NCBI GenBank assembly: GCA_020832305.1
Contig: JAFIEV010000089.1
Coordinates: forward strand, 124,001 to 188,000
Length of the DNA stretch: 64,000 nucleotides
Direction of reading: 5' to 3'
Source: Cyclobacteriaceae bacterium
Lineage (GTDB): Bacteria; Bacteroidota; Bacteroidia; Cytophagales; Cyclobacteriaceae
In this document: piece after piece, positions 52,378-61,918 of the stretch
Numbering within the stretch: position 1 is the first letter of the stretch
Layout of the letters: each line of letters begins with the position of its first letter
Notes under the pieces: generated by a model
Databases searched by the model: none
What the model saw: only the letters and a program-made list of their open reading frames with translations
Told to the model about the DNA's origin: nothing
Made by a program: the position numbers and the translations under genes

Positions 52378-53976
52378 CTAAATAATCGTATCTTTCAGAA
52401 ACTTATCAGAAGATTCAGGATAATCTGCCATAAAATGGGTTCCTCTGCTTTCGTTACGGCGGAGTGCGGCCTTGACAATCATCAATGCTGTAGCTGACAA
52501 ATTCCTGAGCTCAAGTAACTCACGCGTTATGACCGATTTCCTGTAATAATTTTCTACTTCGTCAAAAATAAGAGAAATTCTACGTATTGCCCGATCGAGT
52601 TGTTGTGTCGACCTTACAATACCAACATAATCCCACATTATACTTCGAATTTCTTTGTAATTGTGCTTAATAAGTCTCCATTCGTATTCATTTTGAACAC
52701 CGGAATCATCCCATGGTGGTATGATTACATTGCCAAAGTTGCGCGGTACTTTACTTATAATCTTCATGGCTGCTCTGTGACTGAAGACCAGTCCTTCAAG
52801 CAGGCTGTTACTTGCCAGTCTGTTGGCCCCATGTACACCAGTGTGAGCAACTTCACCACAGGCAAACAGATTTTGCATAGATGTTTGACCATTAAGTGAT
52901 GTCATTACGCCTCCGCAACTGTAATGTGCTGCAGGAACTACAGGTATAGGTTTGAGGGTAATGTCAAGATTGAGGTTATGCAGACAATAATTATAAATAT
53001 TAGGATAGCGTTCTTTAATTTCCAGGGCTGGAAGGTGAGTCATATCTAAATATACACATTCTTCCCTGCGTTTCTTCATTTCAGCATCTATACTTCTTGC
53101 TACAATGTCTCTGGGGGCTAATTCTGCCCTGGGATCATATTCTGGCATGAAACGCTTGCCTTCAGAGTTAATTAGGTTACCACCATGTCCCCGCAATGCC
53201 TCAGATATCAGGAAGGATCGCTTTCCAGGTTGATACAAGGAGGTAGGATGAAATTGAATAAATTCCATATTGGCAATACGTACACCGGCTCTGTAGGCCA
53301 TTGCCAGTCCATCGCCGGTGGCAATGTCAGGATTGGTTGAGTGTTGATAAACCTTGCTTGCGCCACCTGTGGACAAGATGGTATACGATGCACTGAATGC
53401 TTTTACTTTACCAATTAGTTCATCCAAGACATAGGCACCAAAACAAATATTAAATGCCGCCTGCAGATTGCCCAATACATGGTGTTCTGTAATGAGCTCA
53501 ACCGCCATATGCTTTTCAAATATTTTAATATTTGGGTGATTTAATGCTTTTTGTAAAAGGGCCTGTTGCAACTCGGCGCCTGTAAGGTCATGAGCATGCA
53601 ATATTCGGTGCCTGGAGTGCCCTCCTTCTCTGGCCAGGTCAAATTCACCTGGTTTATCAGCACGGCGATTAAAATTTACACCCCATTCCAGCAATTCATA
53701 TATGCGATCAGGTCCTTCTTTAACCAAAACCTCTACAGCATCCCGATGACACAAACCAGCACCTGCGATCATGGTATCATCTATGTGTTTGTCAAAACTG
53801 TCTTCAGGATCAACCACTGAAGCTATACCACCCTGTGCATAAAATGTATTACTTTCTACCTGAAGGTCTTTGGTCACTACATGTACCTTACCATAATCAG
53901 CAACCTTAAGTGCAAAAGTCAATCCGGCAATACCACCACCTACTACCAGATAATCCGATGAAATAATTTGGTCCAA
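52378..53976 (-). CDS. nadB: L-aspartate oxidase
   Basis: FAD enzyme of 532 residues that oxidises aspartate to iminoaspartate, the first step of de novo NAD synthesis. It opens DYLVVGGGIAGLTFALKVAD (FAD site) with NTFYAQGGIASVVDPEDSFD, then ARDIVARSIDAEMKKR, HLPALEIKERYPNI and the EVAHTGVHGANRLASNSLLE signature. No ATG precedes the FAD motif in frame. The nearest good start is a TTG at 53976, nine codons before it and 10 nt after the nadA stop; a TTG at 54015 would overlap nadA. So initiation is non-ATG. Operon with nadA. Confidence 0.93.
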   Translation of the reverse strand: MDQIISSDYLVVGGGIAGLTFALKVADYGKVHVVTKDLQVESNTFYAQGGIASVVDPEDSFDKHIDDTMIAGAGLCHRDAVEVLVKEGPDRIYELLEWGVNFNRRADKPGEFDLAREGGHSRHRILHAHDLTGAELQQALLQKALNHPNIKIFEKHMAVELITEHHVLGNLQAAFNICFGAYVLDELIGKVKAFSASYTILSTGGASKVYQHSTNPDIATGDGLAMAYRAGVRIANMEFIQFHPTSLYQPGKRSFLISEALRGHGGNLINSEGKRFMPEYDPRAELAPRDIVARSIDAEMKKRREECVYLDMTHLPALEIKERYPNIYNYCLHNLNLDITLKPIPVVPAAHYSCGGVMTSLNGQTSMQNLFACGEVAHTGVHGANRLASNSLLEGLVFSHRAAMKIISKVPRNFGNVIIPPWDDSGVQNEYEWRLIKHNYKEIRSIMWDYVGIVRSTQQLDRAIRRISLIFDEVENYYRKSVITRELLELRNLSATALMIVKAALRRNESRGTHFMADYPESSDKFLKDTII

Positions 53977-53986
53977 GGTAAAAAAG

Positions 53987-54988
53987 CTATAATGAAAGTG
54001 ATTTAGAAATTTCAAGCATTTTCAAAATGGGTTGCTTAGCCTTTTCGATCAATTCTGGTGACATCAGAAGTTCAGGTTGCTCATATTTCAATGTATTGTA
54101 CAACTTTTCCATAGTGTTGAGTTTCATAAATGCACAATCATTGCATCCGCAGGTTGCATCAATTGAAGGTGCTGGAATAAATATTTTATCAGGTTGGTTT
54201 TTAGTCATTTGATGCAGAATGCCACTTTCTGTCGCTACGATAAATCTTCTTGACATGCTGTGAGAAATATACTTTAACAAAGCAGTGGTAGATCCAACAA
54301 AATCGGCAACAATCAGTAAGGGAGGTTCACATTCTGGATGTGCAATAAATTCAGCATCGGGGTATTGATTCTTTAATTCAATTATTTTTTCCAGCGAATA
54401 CTTTTCATGAACCATGCATGCCCCATCGTACAATACCATATTTCTACCTGTGACCGAATTGATATAATTCCCAAGATTTTTATCCGGTGCAAATATAAGT
54501 TTCTCATTTTCCGGGAAACTATTCACTATGGCTTTTGCATTACTCGATGTACAAATAACATCAGACATAGCTTTAATTTCTGCTGTGCAGTTGATATAGG
54601 ATATTACTTTGTATCCTGGATGTAGGCTTAAAAAATCTGCAAATTTATCGGCTGGAGCAGACTCTGCCAGCGAGCACCCTGCTTTGAGATCAGGTATGAG
54701 TACCTTTTTGTCAGGATTGAGTATTTTGGCTGTTTCAGCCATAAAATGCACTCCCAAGAAAACAATTATATCAGCCTTAGTGCGCTCTGCTGCCTGTGCA
54801 AGCGCCAGGCTGTCACCTGTAATATCTGAAATATCCTGTAAATCTCCGGTGATATAGTAATGCCCAAGTATTACAGCATTTTTTTGCTTTTTTAATATAT
54901 TGATCTCAGCTACTAAATCCAGATTTGTCTCCAGCGGGATATCAACGAATCCCTTCTCAAGTATTTCTTCCGTCAATTGCATGGACAT
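53987..54988 (-). CDS. nadA: Quinolinate synthase
   Basis: Iron-sulfur enzyme of 333 residues that condenses iminoaspartate with dihydroxyacetone phosphate to give quinolinate. NAVILGHYYITGDLQDISDI and DSLALAQAAERTKADIIVFL open the fold. The three cluster cysteines are in SYINCTAEIKA, HPECEPPLL/VCEYD-equivalent GACMVHEK, and ATCGCNDCAFMKLNTMEKLY at the C-terminus. Full length. First gene of the nadA-nadB operon; a second in-frame ATG two codons downstream is possible. Confidence 0.96.
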   Translation of the reverse strand: MSMQLTEEILEKGFVDIPLETNLDLVAEINILKKQKNAVILGHYYITGDLQDISDITGDSLALAQAAERTKADIIVFLGVHFMAETAKILNPDKKVLIPDLKAGCSLAESAPADKFADFLSLHPGYKVISYINCTAEIKAMSDVICTSSNAKAIVNSFPENEKLIFAPDKNLGNYINSVTGRNMVLYDGACMVHEKYSLEKIIELKNQYPDAEFIAHPECEPPLLIVADFVGSTTALLKYISHSMSRRFIVATESGILHQMTKNQPDKIFIPAPSIDATCGCNDCAFMKLNTMEKLYNTLKYEQPELLMSPELIEKAKQPILKMLEISKSLSL

Positions 54989-55069
54989 GGTATGTAATTA
55001 GCTATAAAGTTGATTTGGTTTGTATACTATAAAAACAAGAATGTGCGAAATTGTTTATTTTTTTGATTC

Positions 55070-56068
55070 TTATAAAGATTCCTTCCATTTTTTTACTTTG
55101 ACCTGATCTTTTATTATTTCCAGTATCCTGATAAACGACTCAATGGCAATTTCATTGAGTTGTATATCCTTTTCCTCATTTTCAACAGTATCAATGGCTA
55201 TATCGAGAAGTTCTTCTATTAGTATTCTATTATCATCAGAACCAACATCTCTGATAATTCCGTCTATAACGTTGTAAACTATACTGCTAATACCGCTTCC
55301 AAGGGTTTGGGTGATAAGCTTCCCTGCAATCGGAATTTGTTCAATTGCTCCTACTTCACGGCTTTTGCTTATGGCGTCAACAATGGTATTATCGATATAT
55401 TCCCTGATTTCCTCTCTTCTCAGATGGTAGCTCTCATGCACAGCAAGCTGAATTCGATGACTGAACCAATCGACTAGAATCGATTTTTTTGGAATAATAA
55501 TTTCATCTATGATTCGATCTATCACTGGACCGCCATCTCTGATTTCGTCCTGAACACCATTCAGTACATTTATCACAACACGATCACTTATTTCTTCAAC
55601 CAATACATCGTAATAGAATCTGATTTGTTTAAATATATAGGTTTTTTTCAGGTCGATAAATCCAATTTTCTGAAATCGATATAAAATTGAGAATACCCTG
55701 AAAAGCCTGGCAAACCTCAACGACCCAATTGGTATACATCCCACCAGGTCGTACCAATGGATGAATGGATAAAAAAACCATTTGTGATATGTTTTAAAGT
55801 AAATAGCAATACCCCAACGAATGACAAACTCAGATAAAAAAACAGCAATAAAAGCAAGGTCAATTTCAAAAAAATGTTCGTGAATGTTGGCTGTATAAAA
55901 AAGATAAAAAGATTCATTTTGTTCTGCGATGAGCTCTCTGAACCAATCTCTTCGAAAAAACCAATCAAAAATGATCAGGCCTAAATTAGCAATCAATAGC
56001 ATCATCATCAACAGATCGATGGCTATGTAGAAAAGATTTCTGTCTGAAATTTTGGACTTAGGCAACAT
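55070..56068 (-). CDS. Membrane protein with voltage-sensor-like S1-S4 segment and no pore
   Basis: Protein of 332 residues. Four N-terminal membrane segments resemble a voltage-sensor domain: S1 (about 12-36), S2 with Asp70, Glu80 and Arg84 (EIDLAFIAVFLSEFVIRWG), S3 with Asp107 (HWYDLVGCIPIG), and S4 with arginines at 118, 121, 124 and 131 (SLRFARLFRVFSILYRFQK). In voltage-gated channels S5, a pore loop and S6 would follow; here the rest (about 135-332) is soluble, helical and acidic, with a long Ile-rich region (RIIDEIIIPKKSILVDWFSH). I do not recognise that domain. Possible voltage-sensing regulator or proton channel; inference only. Confidence 0.65.
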   Translation of the reverse strand: MLPKSKISDRNLFYIAIDLLMMMLLIANLGLIIFDWFFRRDWFRELIAEQNESFYLFYTANIHEHFFEIDLAFIAVFLSEFVIRWGIAIYFKTYHKWFFYPFIHWYDLVGCIPIGSLRFARLFRVFSILYRFQKIGFIDLKKTYIFKQIRFYYDVLVEEISDRVVINVLNGVQDEIRDGGPVIDRIIDEIIIPKKSILVDWFSHRIQLAVHESYHLRREEIREYIDNTIVDAISKSREVGAIEQIPIAGKLITQTLGSGISSIVYNVIDGIIRDVGSDDNRILIEELLDIAIDTVENEEKDIQLNEIAIESFIRILEIIKDQVKVKKWKESL

Positions 56069-56160
56069 AGGTGGCCAAAATTAACAAAGAAAGAATAATA
56101 ATACAGCAGAATTACCAGCCTTTGATTGATTTATTGCGTTCAATGGCATTGCATAAAATA

Positions 56161-56604
56161 TCAGGACTCAATTTCCCTTTCAACGATGATACATTTATTC
56201 ATTCTTATTTCATCTTCATCTTTGAAATAGCCCAGGCAAAATCCCCTGATCGAAATTTTATCTCCCACTGAATATTTTTTAACATTCTTATTTCTCTTTT
56301 TGTCAAGATTGCAATATACAATCCCCTCCTCGCCACCGATTAATAAAATTTGGGCACCCGCTTTACCTCCTGCAATTGACATAAGTGTACCGCTTACTTC
56401 GACTACTCGGTTGCCATAGTCTTTGTTAGCCTGTGCGGGGTTGTTGACAAATGCCTTATACAATTCATCTACTGTAAGGAGATCACCCCGGACATGGGCA
56501 AAGTCAGGTCTGATTATATCAGCCTTATTATAAAAAGAAAAAAGCAGCAAGGCCGAAAATACCATAAGAAGGGTGGAAATAAAAACTCGATTTCTACTAA
56601 ACAT
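56161..56604 (-). CDS. OB-fold (tRNA_anti-like) secreted protein
   Basis: Protein of 147 residues with an N-terminal hydrophobic leader (VFISTLLMVFSALLLFSFY) and one OB-fold domain of the tRNA_anti-like family: LTVDELYKAFVNNPAQANKD, then VVEVSGTLMSIAGGKAGAQI and VGDKISIRGFCLGYFKDEDE. Such proteins are common in Bacteroidota; their ligand is unknown and nucleic acid binding is doubtful outside the cytoplasm. ATG at 56604 chosen over a GTG two codons upstream. Confidence 0.8.
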   Translation of the reverse strand: MFSRNRVFISTLLMVFSALLLFSFYNKADIIRPDFAHVRGDLLTVDELYKAFVNNPAQANKDYGNRVVEVSGTLMSIAGGKAGAQILLIGGEEGIVYCNLDKKRNKNVKKYSVGDKISIRGFCLGYFKDEDEIRMNKCIIVEREIES

Positions 56605-56868
56605 AGCCACAATAATGATTAAGTAATTATTTATACTTAAACCGAAAATAAAGAATTTGTTTGATTTTCAGATTTTGTTTTTCAAGAATCTGATCATATA
56701 GCTATAATTTATCATTCAGTTGATTGAATAAAATTCGTTTTTCAAAGGTCATATACTAGTCTATGCAATAATAAAATGCCCTTTTTTTTGCAGAAAATGC
56801 ACAAATCATGCCGCTGCCAATGGCGGGGGTATAAACTATCGGAATAAATCTTTTACTCCATGTCCGTT

Positions 56869-57768
56869 TCATGCTTTATCGATAAAAACACTTGTGATTG
56901 GGTAAACTATCTTTATGTCGGTCTGATGCCTGAAACCATCAAGAATATTTTCTGTTACCTGATGTTCGTAGGTTCGTCTTTTTCTCGGCGGACATAAATA
57001 ACGTAAGGAAAGTTGAATTCCCCTTTCCATGATTTTAATATATACTGTAGGTGTATATTGGTTAAAAGAGATTAATTTATCTCTTTGTGCAAGCACCATT
57101 TCCCTTTCAATATTGGCAAATTCATCTTTGCATAGTTTATGCAGGATTTCTTTTAACAAAGTTTGTGCCTTGATGTGGTTAGAATCGAGACTGATGTATA
57201 TATTTTGCTCATTCCAGATATATGGAAAGCCCTGGTTATAATTGGCTTGCGGTTCTGCAAACACCCGGCCATTGGGAATATGTATCAAGCGTCCAGTGCT
57301 TTGGTCTGCATCTACCCAATTGCCAACCTCCAGGATAGAAAACTGAAACAAACGAATATCTATCACATCACCCTTGTGTCCTCCAATTTCGATGCGGTCA
57401 CCTACATCAAAAGGCTTGCGCCAGTAGATAAAAATCCATCCGGCAATGTTGACAAAAATATCTTTTAAGGCAATGGCTATACCTGCTGAAAGCAAGCCTA
57501 AAAAAGTAGTAATAGATTGGAAATTTCTGATCCAAATATTGCCGACCAGCAACAAGGCAATAAAAGCAAGACTATATTCAATGGTTTTACTCCAGTAAAA
57601 CTGCTTTTTAATGTCCAGATCTTTGCCACCACGAATAATCTTGATGGCAATAGTTTTGATTAACCAGAAAAGCATCAATATAAATACTGTGTAATAAATG
57701 TCTTTTCTGGTTTCAAAAGGCGCTATTTCATCGAGATAAGACCTCAGGTTATCAATGAATCCCAACAT
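56869..57768 (-). CDS. MscS family mechanosensitive channel
   Basis: Inner-membrane channel of 299 residues that releases solutes on osmotic downshift. Membrane segments IYYTVFILMLFWLIKTIAIK, then EYSLAFIALLLVGNIWIRNF, lead to the pore-lining TFLGLLSAGIAIALKDIFVN, with its G/A packing. The beta domain follows: IYWRKPFDVGDRIEIGGHKG, then VIDIRLFQFSILEVGNWVDA and HIPNGRVFAEPQANYNQGFP. The C-terminal cytoplasmic part ends in a basic stretch. The ATG at 57768 is used; a TTG 16 codons upstream exists. Three membrane segments. Confidence 0.92.
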   Translation of the reverse strand: MLGFIDNLRSYLDEIAPFETRKDIYYTVFILMLFWLIKTIAIKIIRGGKDLDIKKQFYWSKTIEYSLAFIALLLVGNIWIRNFQSITTFLGLLSAGIAIALKDIFVNIAGWIFIYWRKPFDVGDRIEIGGHKGDVIDIRLFQFSILEVGNWVDADQSTGRLIHIPNGRVFAEPQANYNQGFPYIWNEQNIYISLDSNHIKAQTLLKEILHKLCKDEFANIEREMVLAQRDKLISFNQYTPTVYIKIMERGIQLSLRYLCPPRKRRTYEHQVTENILDGFRHQTDIKIVYPITSVFIDKA

Positions 57769-58047
57769 AGTATTTATTTTCTCAAATATGGTTGCATTTG
57801 TACTGCAATGATACAAAGTCTTGGTTTAATTTTCTTTATACTTATTAAAGTGTAAAAACCGAACATTACATTTCCTGGTAGTTACGCACAATCGAACAGA
57901 CCCTATTGCGATCAATCATTATTTTTTTCTCTAACTATTTGCATCGTGTCATAAAAACATTAACATTGCTTTTTTGCCATACTTCTTTATAATTTCGGTT
58001 GTCCCCAAAAATTGAAACAAGGCATAAATAATTCAAAATATAACGAT
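57769..58047. other. Divergent intergenic region, MscS and PQQ dehydrogenase
   Basis: AT-rich. A TATAATTTCGG element at 57988-57998 resembles a degenerate TAnnTTTG for the + strand, but spacing to the nearest TTTG is short. No other structure seen. Confidence 0.35.
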
Positions 58048-60189
58048 ATGACCCGGTATAAACTAATGCTGCTTTTTGTTAATTCAATGATTGCGGGATT
58101 ATTATTTTCCTGCACCGATAAAGCCGGTTTTATCGTTGAATCAGGAAATGACTGGCCGGTATACCTTGGCGGTAAAAACAGTGCGCAATATTCTCCATTA
58201 AAACAGATTAACAGAGAAAATGTACATCAATTAAAATCTGTGTGGGAATTCAAGACGGGCGATTTTGAGCCCAATCGTACGCAAATACAATGCAACCCAA
58301 TCATTATTGACGGTATTTTATATGGTACCAGTCCCAAGTTGAAAGCCTTTGCGCTAAATGCAGCTACAGGAGAATTAATATGGGAATATGATCCCAAAGC
58401 CAATATCAGCAATTTAGGAATGAATGTAAACAGAGGGCTTGCCTACTGGTCATCGGGAAAAGACCGCCGCATTTTGTATACCGCAGGCTCTAATCTTATA
58501 TGCCTTAATGCAGACAACGGAGTACCTGTAGAGAGCTTTGGACACAGAGGAATAGCTTCGCTGAAAGCTGGCCTGGGTAGGCGATCTGAAGATTTATACG
58601 TTGTATCTACCAGTCCGGGTATAGTCTTTAAAGACCTGTTGATTATTGGCACCAGGGTTTCTGAAAATGCGGATGCCGCACCGGGATATATCAGGGCATA
58701 TAACATTAAAACCGGTAAGGTAGCCTGGGTTTTTTATACCATTCCCAGACCGGGGGAGTATGGATATGACACCTGGCCCAAATATGCCTATAAAAATTCA
58801 GGAGGTGTAAATGCCTGGGCAGGTTTAAGTCTGGATGAAAAAAGAGGAATTGTATTTGTACCTACAGGTTCTGCCTCTTTCGATTTTTGGGGTGGCGACC
58901 GACTGGGCAAAAATCTATTTGCAAACTGTATTATTGCCCTGGATGCGAAAACCGGAAAGCGTATCTGGCATTATCAAACAGTACGCCATGACCTGTGGGA
59001 TCGGGACTTACCGGCACCTCCCAATCTGGTAACCATTGAACATGAAGGAAAAATGGTAGATGCCATAGCGCAAATCACAAAATCTGGATTTGTATTTCTC
59101 TTTGAGCGAACTACAGGTAAACCCCTTTTTCCGATTGAGGAAATTGAAGTTCCAGCTTCTGACCTCGAGGGTGAAGAAGCCTGGCCTACACAACCTATAC
59201 CGGTAAAACCGCCTCCCTTTGCAAGACAGAAATTTACCATGGAGGAGGTGACTGATATATCTCAAAGCGCTCATGATTATGTTGCAGGCATTTTATCAAA
59301 TGTACGCACCGGCAATCGATTCATACCACCAAGTACACAGGGAACGGTTATTTTTCCGGGATTTGATGGTGGAGGTGAATGGGGTGGCGCTGCTTTTGAT
59401 CCCGATAACAAATGGCTATATGTAAATGCCAATGAAATGCCCTGGATTCTGACGATGGTAAAAACACAGGCTGAAAAAGGAGAGAAGCTTAATCCGGGAG
59501 CCTCACTTTACCTGGCCAATTGTGCCATGTGCCATGGTCCCGACCGCAAAGGAGATCCTACCGGTACCTATCCTTCCCTTTTAGGTGTCGAAAAGAAATA
59601 CAGCTACCTGCAACTTATGGAAATTCTAAATAATGGAAGAGGTTTTATGCCCGGATATCAGCAATTCTCAGAAGAGAAAAAAGAAGCTTTAATAAACTTT
59701 ATTTCTGATGCTGAACATGGAACTACAGATGAACACTCCACAGGTATAGAAAGTAATTTAAAAGCACTTCCCTATACCCATACGGGATACTATCGTTTTT
59801 TCGATCCTGAGGGCTACCCTGCGGTAAAACCACCCTGGGGCACACTTTCTGCCATCGATATTGGAAAAGGTGAAATAGTATGGCAGGTACCCCTCGGTGA
59901 ATTTAAGGAGCTTACTGAAAGGGGTATTCCAAAAACAGGAACTGAAAACTATGGTGGTCCGGTAGTCACAGCCGGCGGACTTATTTTCATTGGAGCAACA
60001 AAAGATGAATATTTCAGGGTATTTGATAAATTAACAGGTGATGAACTTTGGAAATACAAGCTGCCTGCCGGAGGCTATGCCACTCCGGCGGTTTACGCTA
60101 TAGATGGAAAGCAATATGTGGTTATTGCTGCCGGAGGTGGTAAAATGGGTACCAAAAGCGGGGACAGTTACATCGCTTTTGCATTATAA
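58048..60189 (+). CDS. PQQ-dependent dehydrogenase with inserted cytochrome c domain
   Basis: Lipoprotein of 713 residues, quinoprotein glucose/alcohol dehydrogenase type. The leader ends LLFSC, a lipobox, so it is probably anchored in the periplasm. Eight-bladed propeller repeats are visible (DWPVYLGGKNSAQYSPLKQI, then GRLLWEYDPKANISN-like repeats, KTGKRIWHYQTVRHDLWDRD, and KLTGDELWKYKLPAGGYATP). A cytochrome c domain (about 480-565) is inserted between blades: CAMCH at 492-496 binds heme, and Met534 is the likely sixth ligand. It would oxidise a sugar or alcohol with PQQ and pass electrons through its own heme. ATG at 58048, not the TTG 12 codons upstream. No PQQ synthesis genes are nearby. 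Confidence 0.93.
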   Translation: MTRYKLMLLFVNSMIAGLLFSCTDKAGFIVESGNDWPVYLGGKNSAQYSPLKQINRENVHQLKSVWEFKTGDFEPNRTQIQCNPIIIDGILYGTSPKLKAFALNAATGELIWEYDPKANISNLGMNVNRGLAYWSSGKDRRILYTAGSNLICLNADNGVPVESFGHRGIASLKAGLGRRSEDLYVVSTSPGIVFKDLLIIGTRVSENADAAPGYIRAYNIKTGKVAWVFYTIPRPGEYGYDTWPKYAYKNSGGVNAWAGLSLDEKRGIVFVPTGSASFDFWGGDRLGKNLFANCIIALDAKTGKRIWHYQTVRHDLWDRDLPAPPNLVTIEHEGKMVDAIAQITKSGFVFLFERTTGKPLFPIEEIEVPASDLEGEEAWPTQPIPVKPPPFARQKFTMEEVTDISQSAHDYVAGILSNVRTGNRFIPPSTQGTVIFPGFDGGGEWGGAAFDPDNKWLYVNANEMPWILTMVKTQAEKGEKLNPGASLYLANCAMCHGPDRKGDPTGTYPSLLGVEKKYSYLQLMEILNNGRGFMPGYQQFSEEKKEALINFISDAEHGTTDEHSTGIESNLKALPYTHTGYYRFFDPEGYPAVKPPWGTLSAIDIGKGEIVWQVPLGEFKELTERGIPKTGTENYGGPVVTAGGLIFIGATKDEYFRVFDKLTGDELWKYKLPAGGYATPAVYAIDGKQYVVIAAGGGKMGTKSGDSYIAFAL

Positions 60190-60507
60190 TGTTAATAGTT
60201 TAATCTCTTTTTATTTGCCTTAGAAATAAAACCCTTTTGAGGTAAATTTTTTATCTGGATCAGGGAGTGTTGCACGATGGCCGGATTCCTTTCATTATTA
60301 CTTGCAAAAATGCACAAAACCCCATTTATTTGAGTAGTTTTTTTACTCATTAGCAATTCTTACCTTTCAAGTAAAATAATTGTTGAGCCAAAATTGATTT
60401 CAGTAGCCAGGAAATCCAAGCGCGTTTCGGGTTTTGATATATCTCTGAATAAATAAAAATACAATCTGAATGAAGTTTATTCCAACATTTTAATTTCCCT
60501 CAATGCG
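60190..60507. other. 318-bp gap after the PQQ dehydrogenase
   Basis: AT-rich spacer with one hairpin, GAGTA/TACTC around a T-rich loop at about 60332-60349, whose role is unclear. No gene or repeat supported. Confidence 0.35.
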
Positions 60508-61017
60508 ATGATTGAAACCTTGATTTCTTCCAAAACCCGTGTTAAGCTCTTGTTGAAATTTTTTCTGAACCCCGATAATTCAGCTCATTTGCGTGGATTG
60601 GGAAATGAATTCGGTGAATCAACCAATGCCATCAGGGTTGAGCTGAAAAGGCTGGAAGAGGCTAATATGTTGGTTTCAAAAAATGAAGGTAATAAAAAAC
60701 TTTTCAGGGTAAATGAAAAACACCCGCTCTACAGAGACATTCATAACATAGTACGGAAATATTTTGGAATTGATGTTATAGTAGATAAAGTAGCGCAAAG
60801 GCTTGGTAATCTTGAAGCAGTTTATTTAACGGGTGATATCGCAAAAGGAAGAAGTTCAGAACACATAGAACTTATACTTGTGGGAGATATTGATCAGCAG
60901 TACCTTGCTCAACTTACCCTAAAAGCTGAAAATCTCATTCAAAGGAAAATTTCATATACAGTCGAGAGGATGTACAATCCTTCAAGTAATCAAAATCTAT
61001 TGATTTGGTACCGCTGA
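60508..61017 (+). CDS. Winged-helix protein with degenerate nucleotidyltransferase domain
   Basis: Protein of 169 residues. The first 75 form a winged-helix DNA-binding domain: MIETLISSKTRVKLLLKFFL, then LRGLGNEFGESTNAIRVELK and RLEEANMLVSKNEGNKK. Residues about 90-165 resemble a minimal nucleotidyltransferase (YLTGDIAKGRSSEHIELILV), but the usual G-S-x-A-x-G and D-x-D are replaced (GD...IAKG, EHIE), so catalysis is unlikely. In Bacteroidota this arrangement is often found at polysaccharide biosynthesis loci; here no such cluster is adjacent. It is probably a transcription regulator using a dead ligand-binding domain. Confidence 0.8.
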   Translation: MIETLISSKTRVKLLLKFFLNPDNSAHLRGLGNEFGESTNAIRVELKRLEEANMLVSKNEGNKKLFRVNEKHPLYRDIHNIVRKYFGIDVIVDKVAQRLGNLEAVYLTGDIAKGRSSEHIELILVGDIDQQYLAQLTLKAENLIQRKISYTVERMYNPSSNQNLLIWYR

Positions 61018-61076
61018 GGCATCCCATTCAATGATCGATTGGCGAACTTCAGGCATCTTCACCCTAAAAAATGGTA

Positions 61077-61910
61077 CTATCTAAAATTTTGAAACCTGAA
61101 TTGCAGTGGTGTAACTCCTGTGTATTTTCTGAAAAATTTAACAAAATAAGAGGCGTCGTTAAAGCGTAATACATGCGCAATTTCACTCATGTTGTTATCT
61201 GTATGCAAGACATACCGTTTTGCAATTACCAATAGTTTTTCTGCCAAAAGGTCTCCTGCAGATTTACCACTGTATTTTCGGCAGGCTGCATTTAGGTTTT
61301 GGGGGGATGTATTGAGCATTTTCGCATAATCATTTACACTTCGCAATTCAGGACATTTTTCATTGAGGAGATTAATAAATTTGTCATTTAGGTTAGCTGG
61401 CCTGACAGGTGATGCATTAGATAATTCTATATGGACACTAATCTTTGCGTAAATGATCTTTAATAAACTATGAATTATTAAATCACTGTGTTTACCACGG
61501 TTATCATAGGTTTTAATCAGCTCTTCAAAAAGATGCTCCAGTGAGAGGTCTTTATCTACAGGCACCCGGGTAGTGGTTCCCATTTGATTGATGATTTCAA
61601 TAAGGGCAGTCTCCATAATCGGGTCAAGATATTCCAGCTTAAAAAGAATAACATAACCATCAGGAATGTCGGTGAATTCCCAGCAATGCATCATTCCCGG
61701 TTTCAAGATGTAGCATTCAGGAGTGTTCACCTGATATCGTGTACTTTCAATCCAATGAAATCCTTCTCCTTCCTTCAGATAGATTACTTCATAATAACCT
61801 TCATGGGTATGCGGTTTGGTTTTTTTAATGACTTTTTTGAATCGGGATATTTTAAATAATCCTTTATCTCCAAGTTTATCTTTCACCTCAATGAGATCAA
61901 TATCATGCAT
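61077..61910 (-). CDS. AraC family transcriptional regulator
   Basis: Regulator of 277 residues. A cupin-like sensor (about 1-140: PHTHEGYYEVIYLKEGEGFH, and WIESTRYQVNTPECYILKPG) is followed by the C-terminal AraC helix-turn-helix pair: NDYAKMLNTSPQNLNAACRK, then MSEIAHVLRFNDASYFVKFF and RKYTGVTPLQFR. The sensor suggests a small ligand. It is encoded 8 nt after the outer-membrane barrel gene on the same strand, so a role in controlling that gene is plausible but the order (regulator downstream) is unusual. Confidence 0.93.
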   Translation of the reverse strand: MHDIDLIEVKDKLGDKGLFKISRFKKVIKKTKPHTHEGYYEVIYLKEGEGFHWIESTRYQVNTPECYILKPGMMHCWEFTDIPDGYVILFKLEYLDPIMETALIEIINQMGTTTRVPVDKDLSLEHLFEELIKTYDNRGKHSDLIIHSLLKIIYAKISVHIELSNASPVRPANLNDKFINLLNEKCPELRSVNDYAKMLNTSPQNLNAACRKYSGKSAGDLLAEKLLVIAKRYVLHTDNNMSEIAHVLRFNDASYFVKFFRKYTGVTPLQFRFQNFR

Positions 61911-61918
61911 AATGGTTT

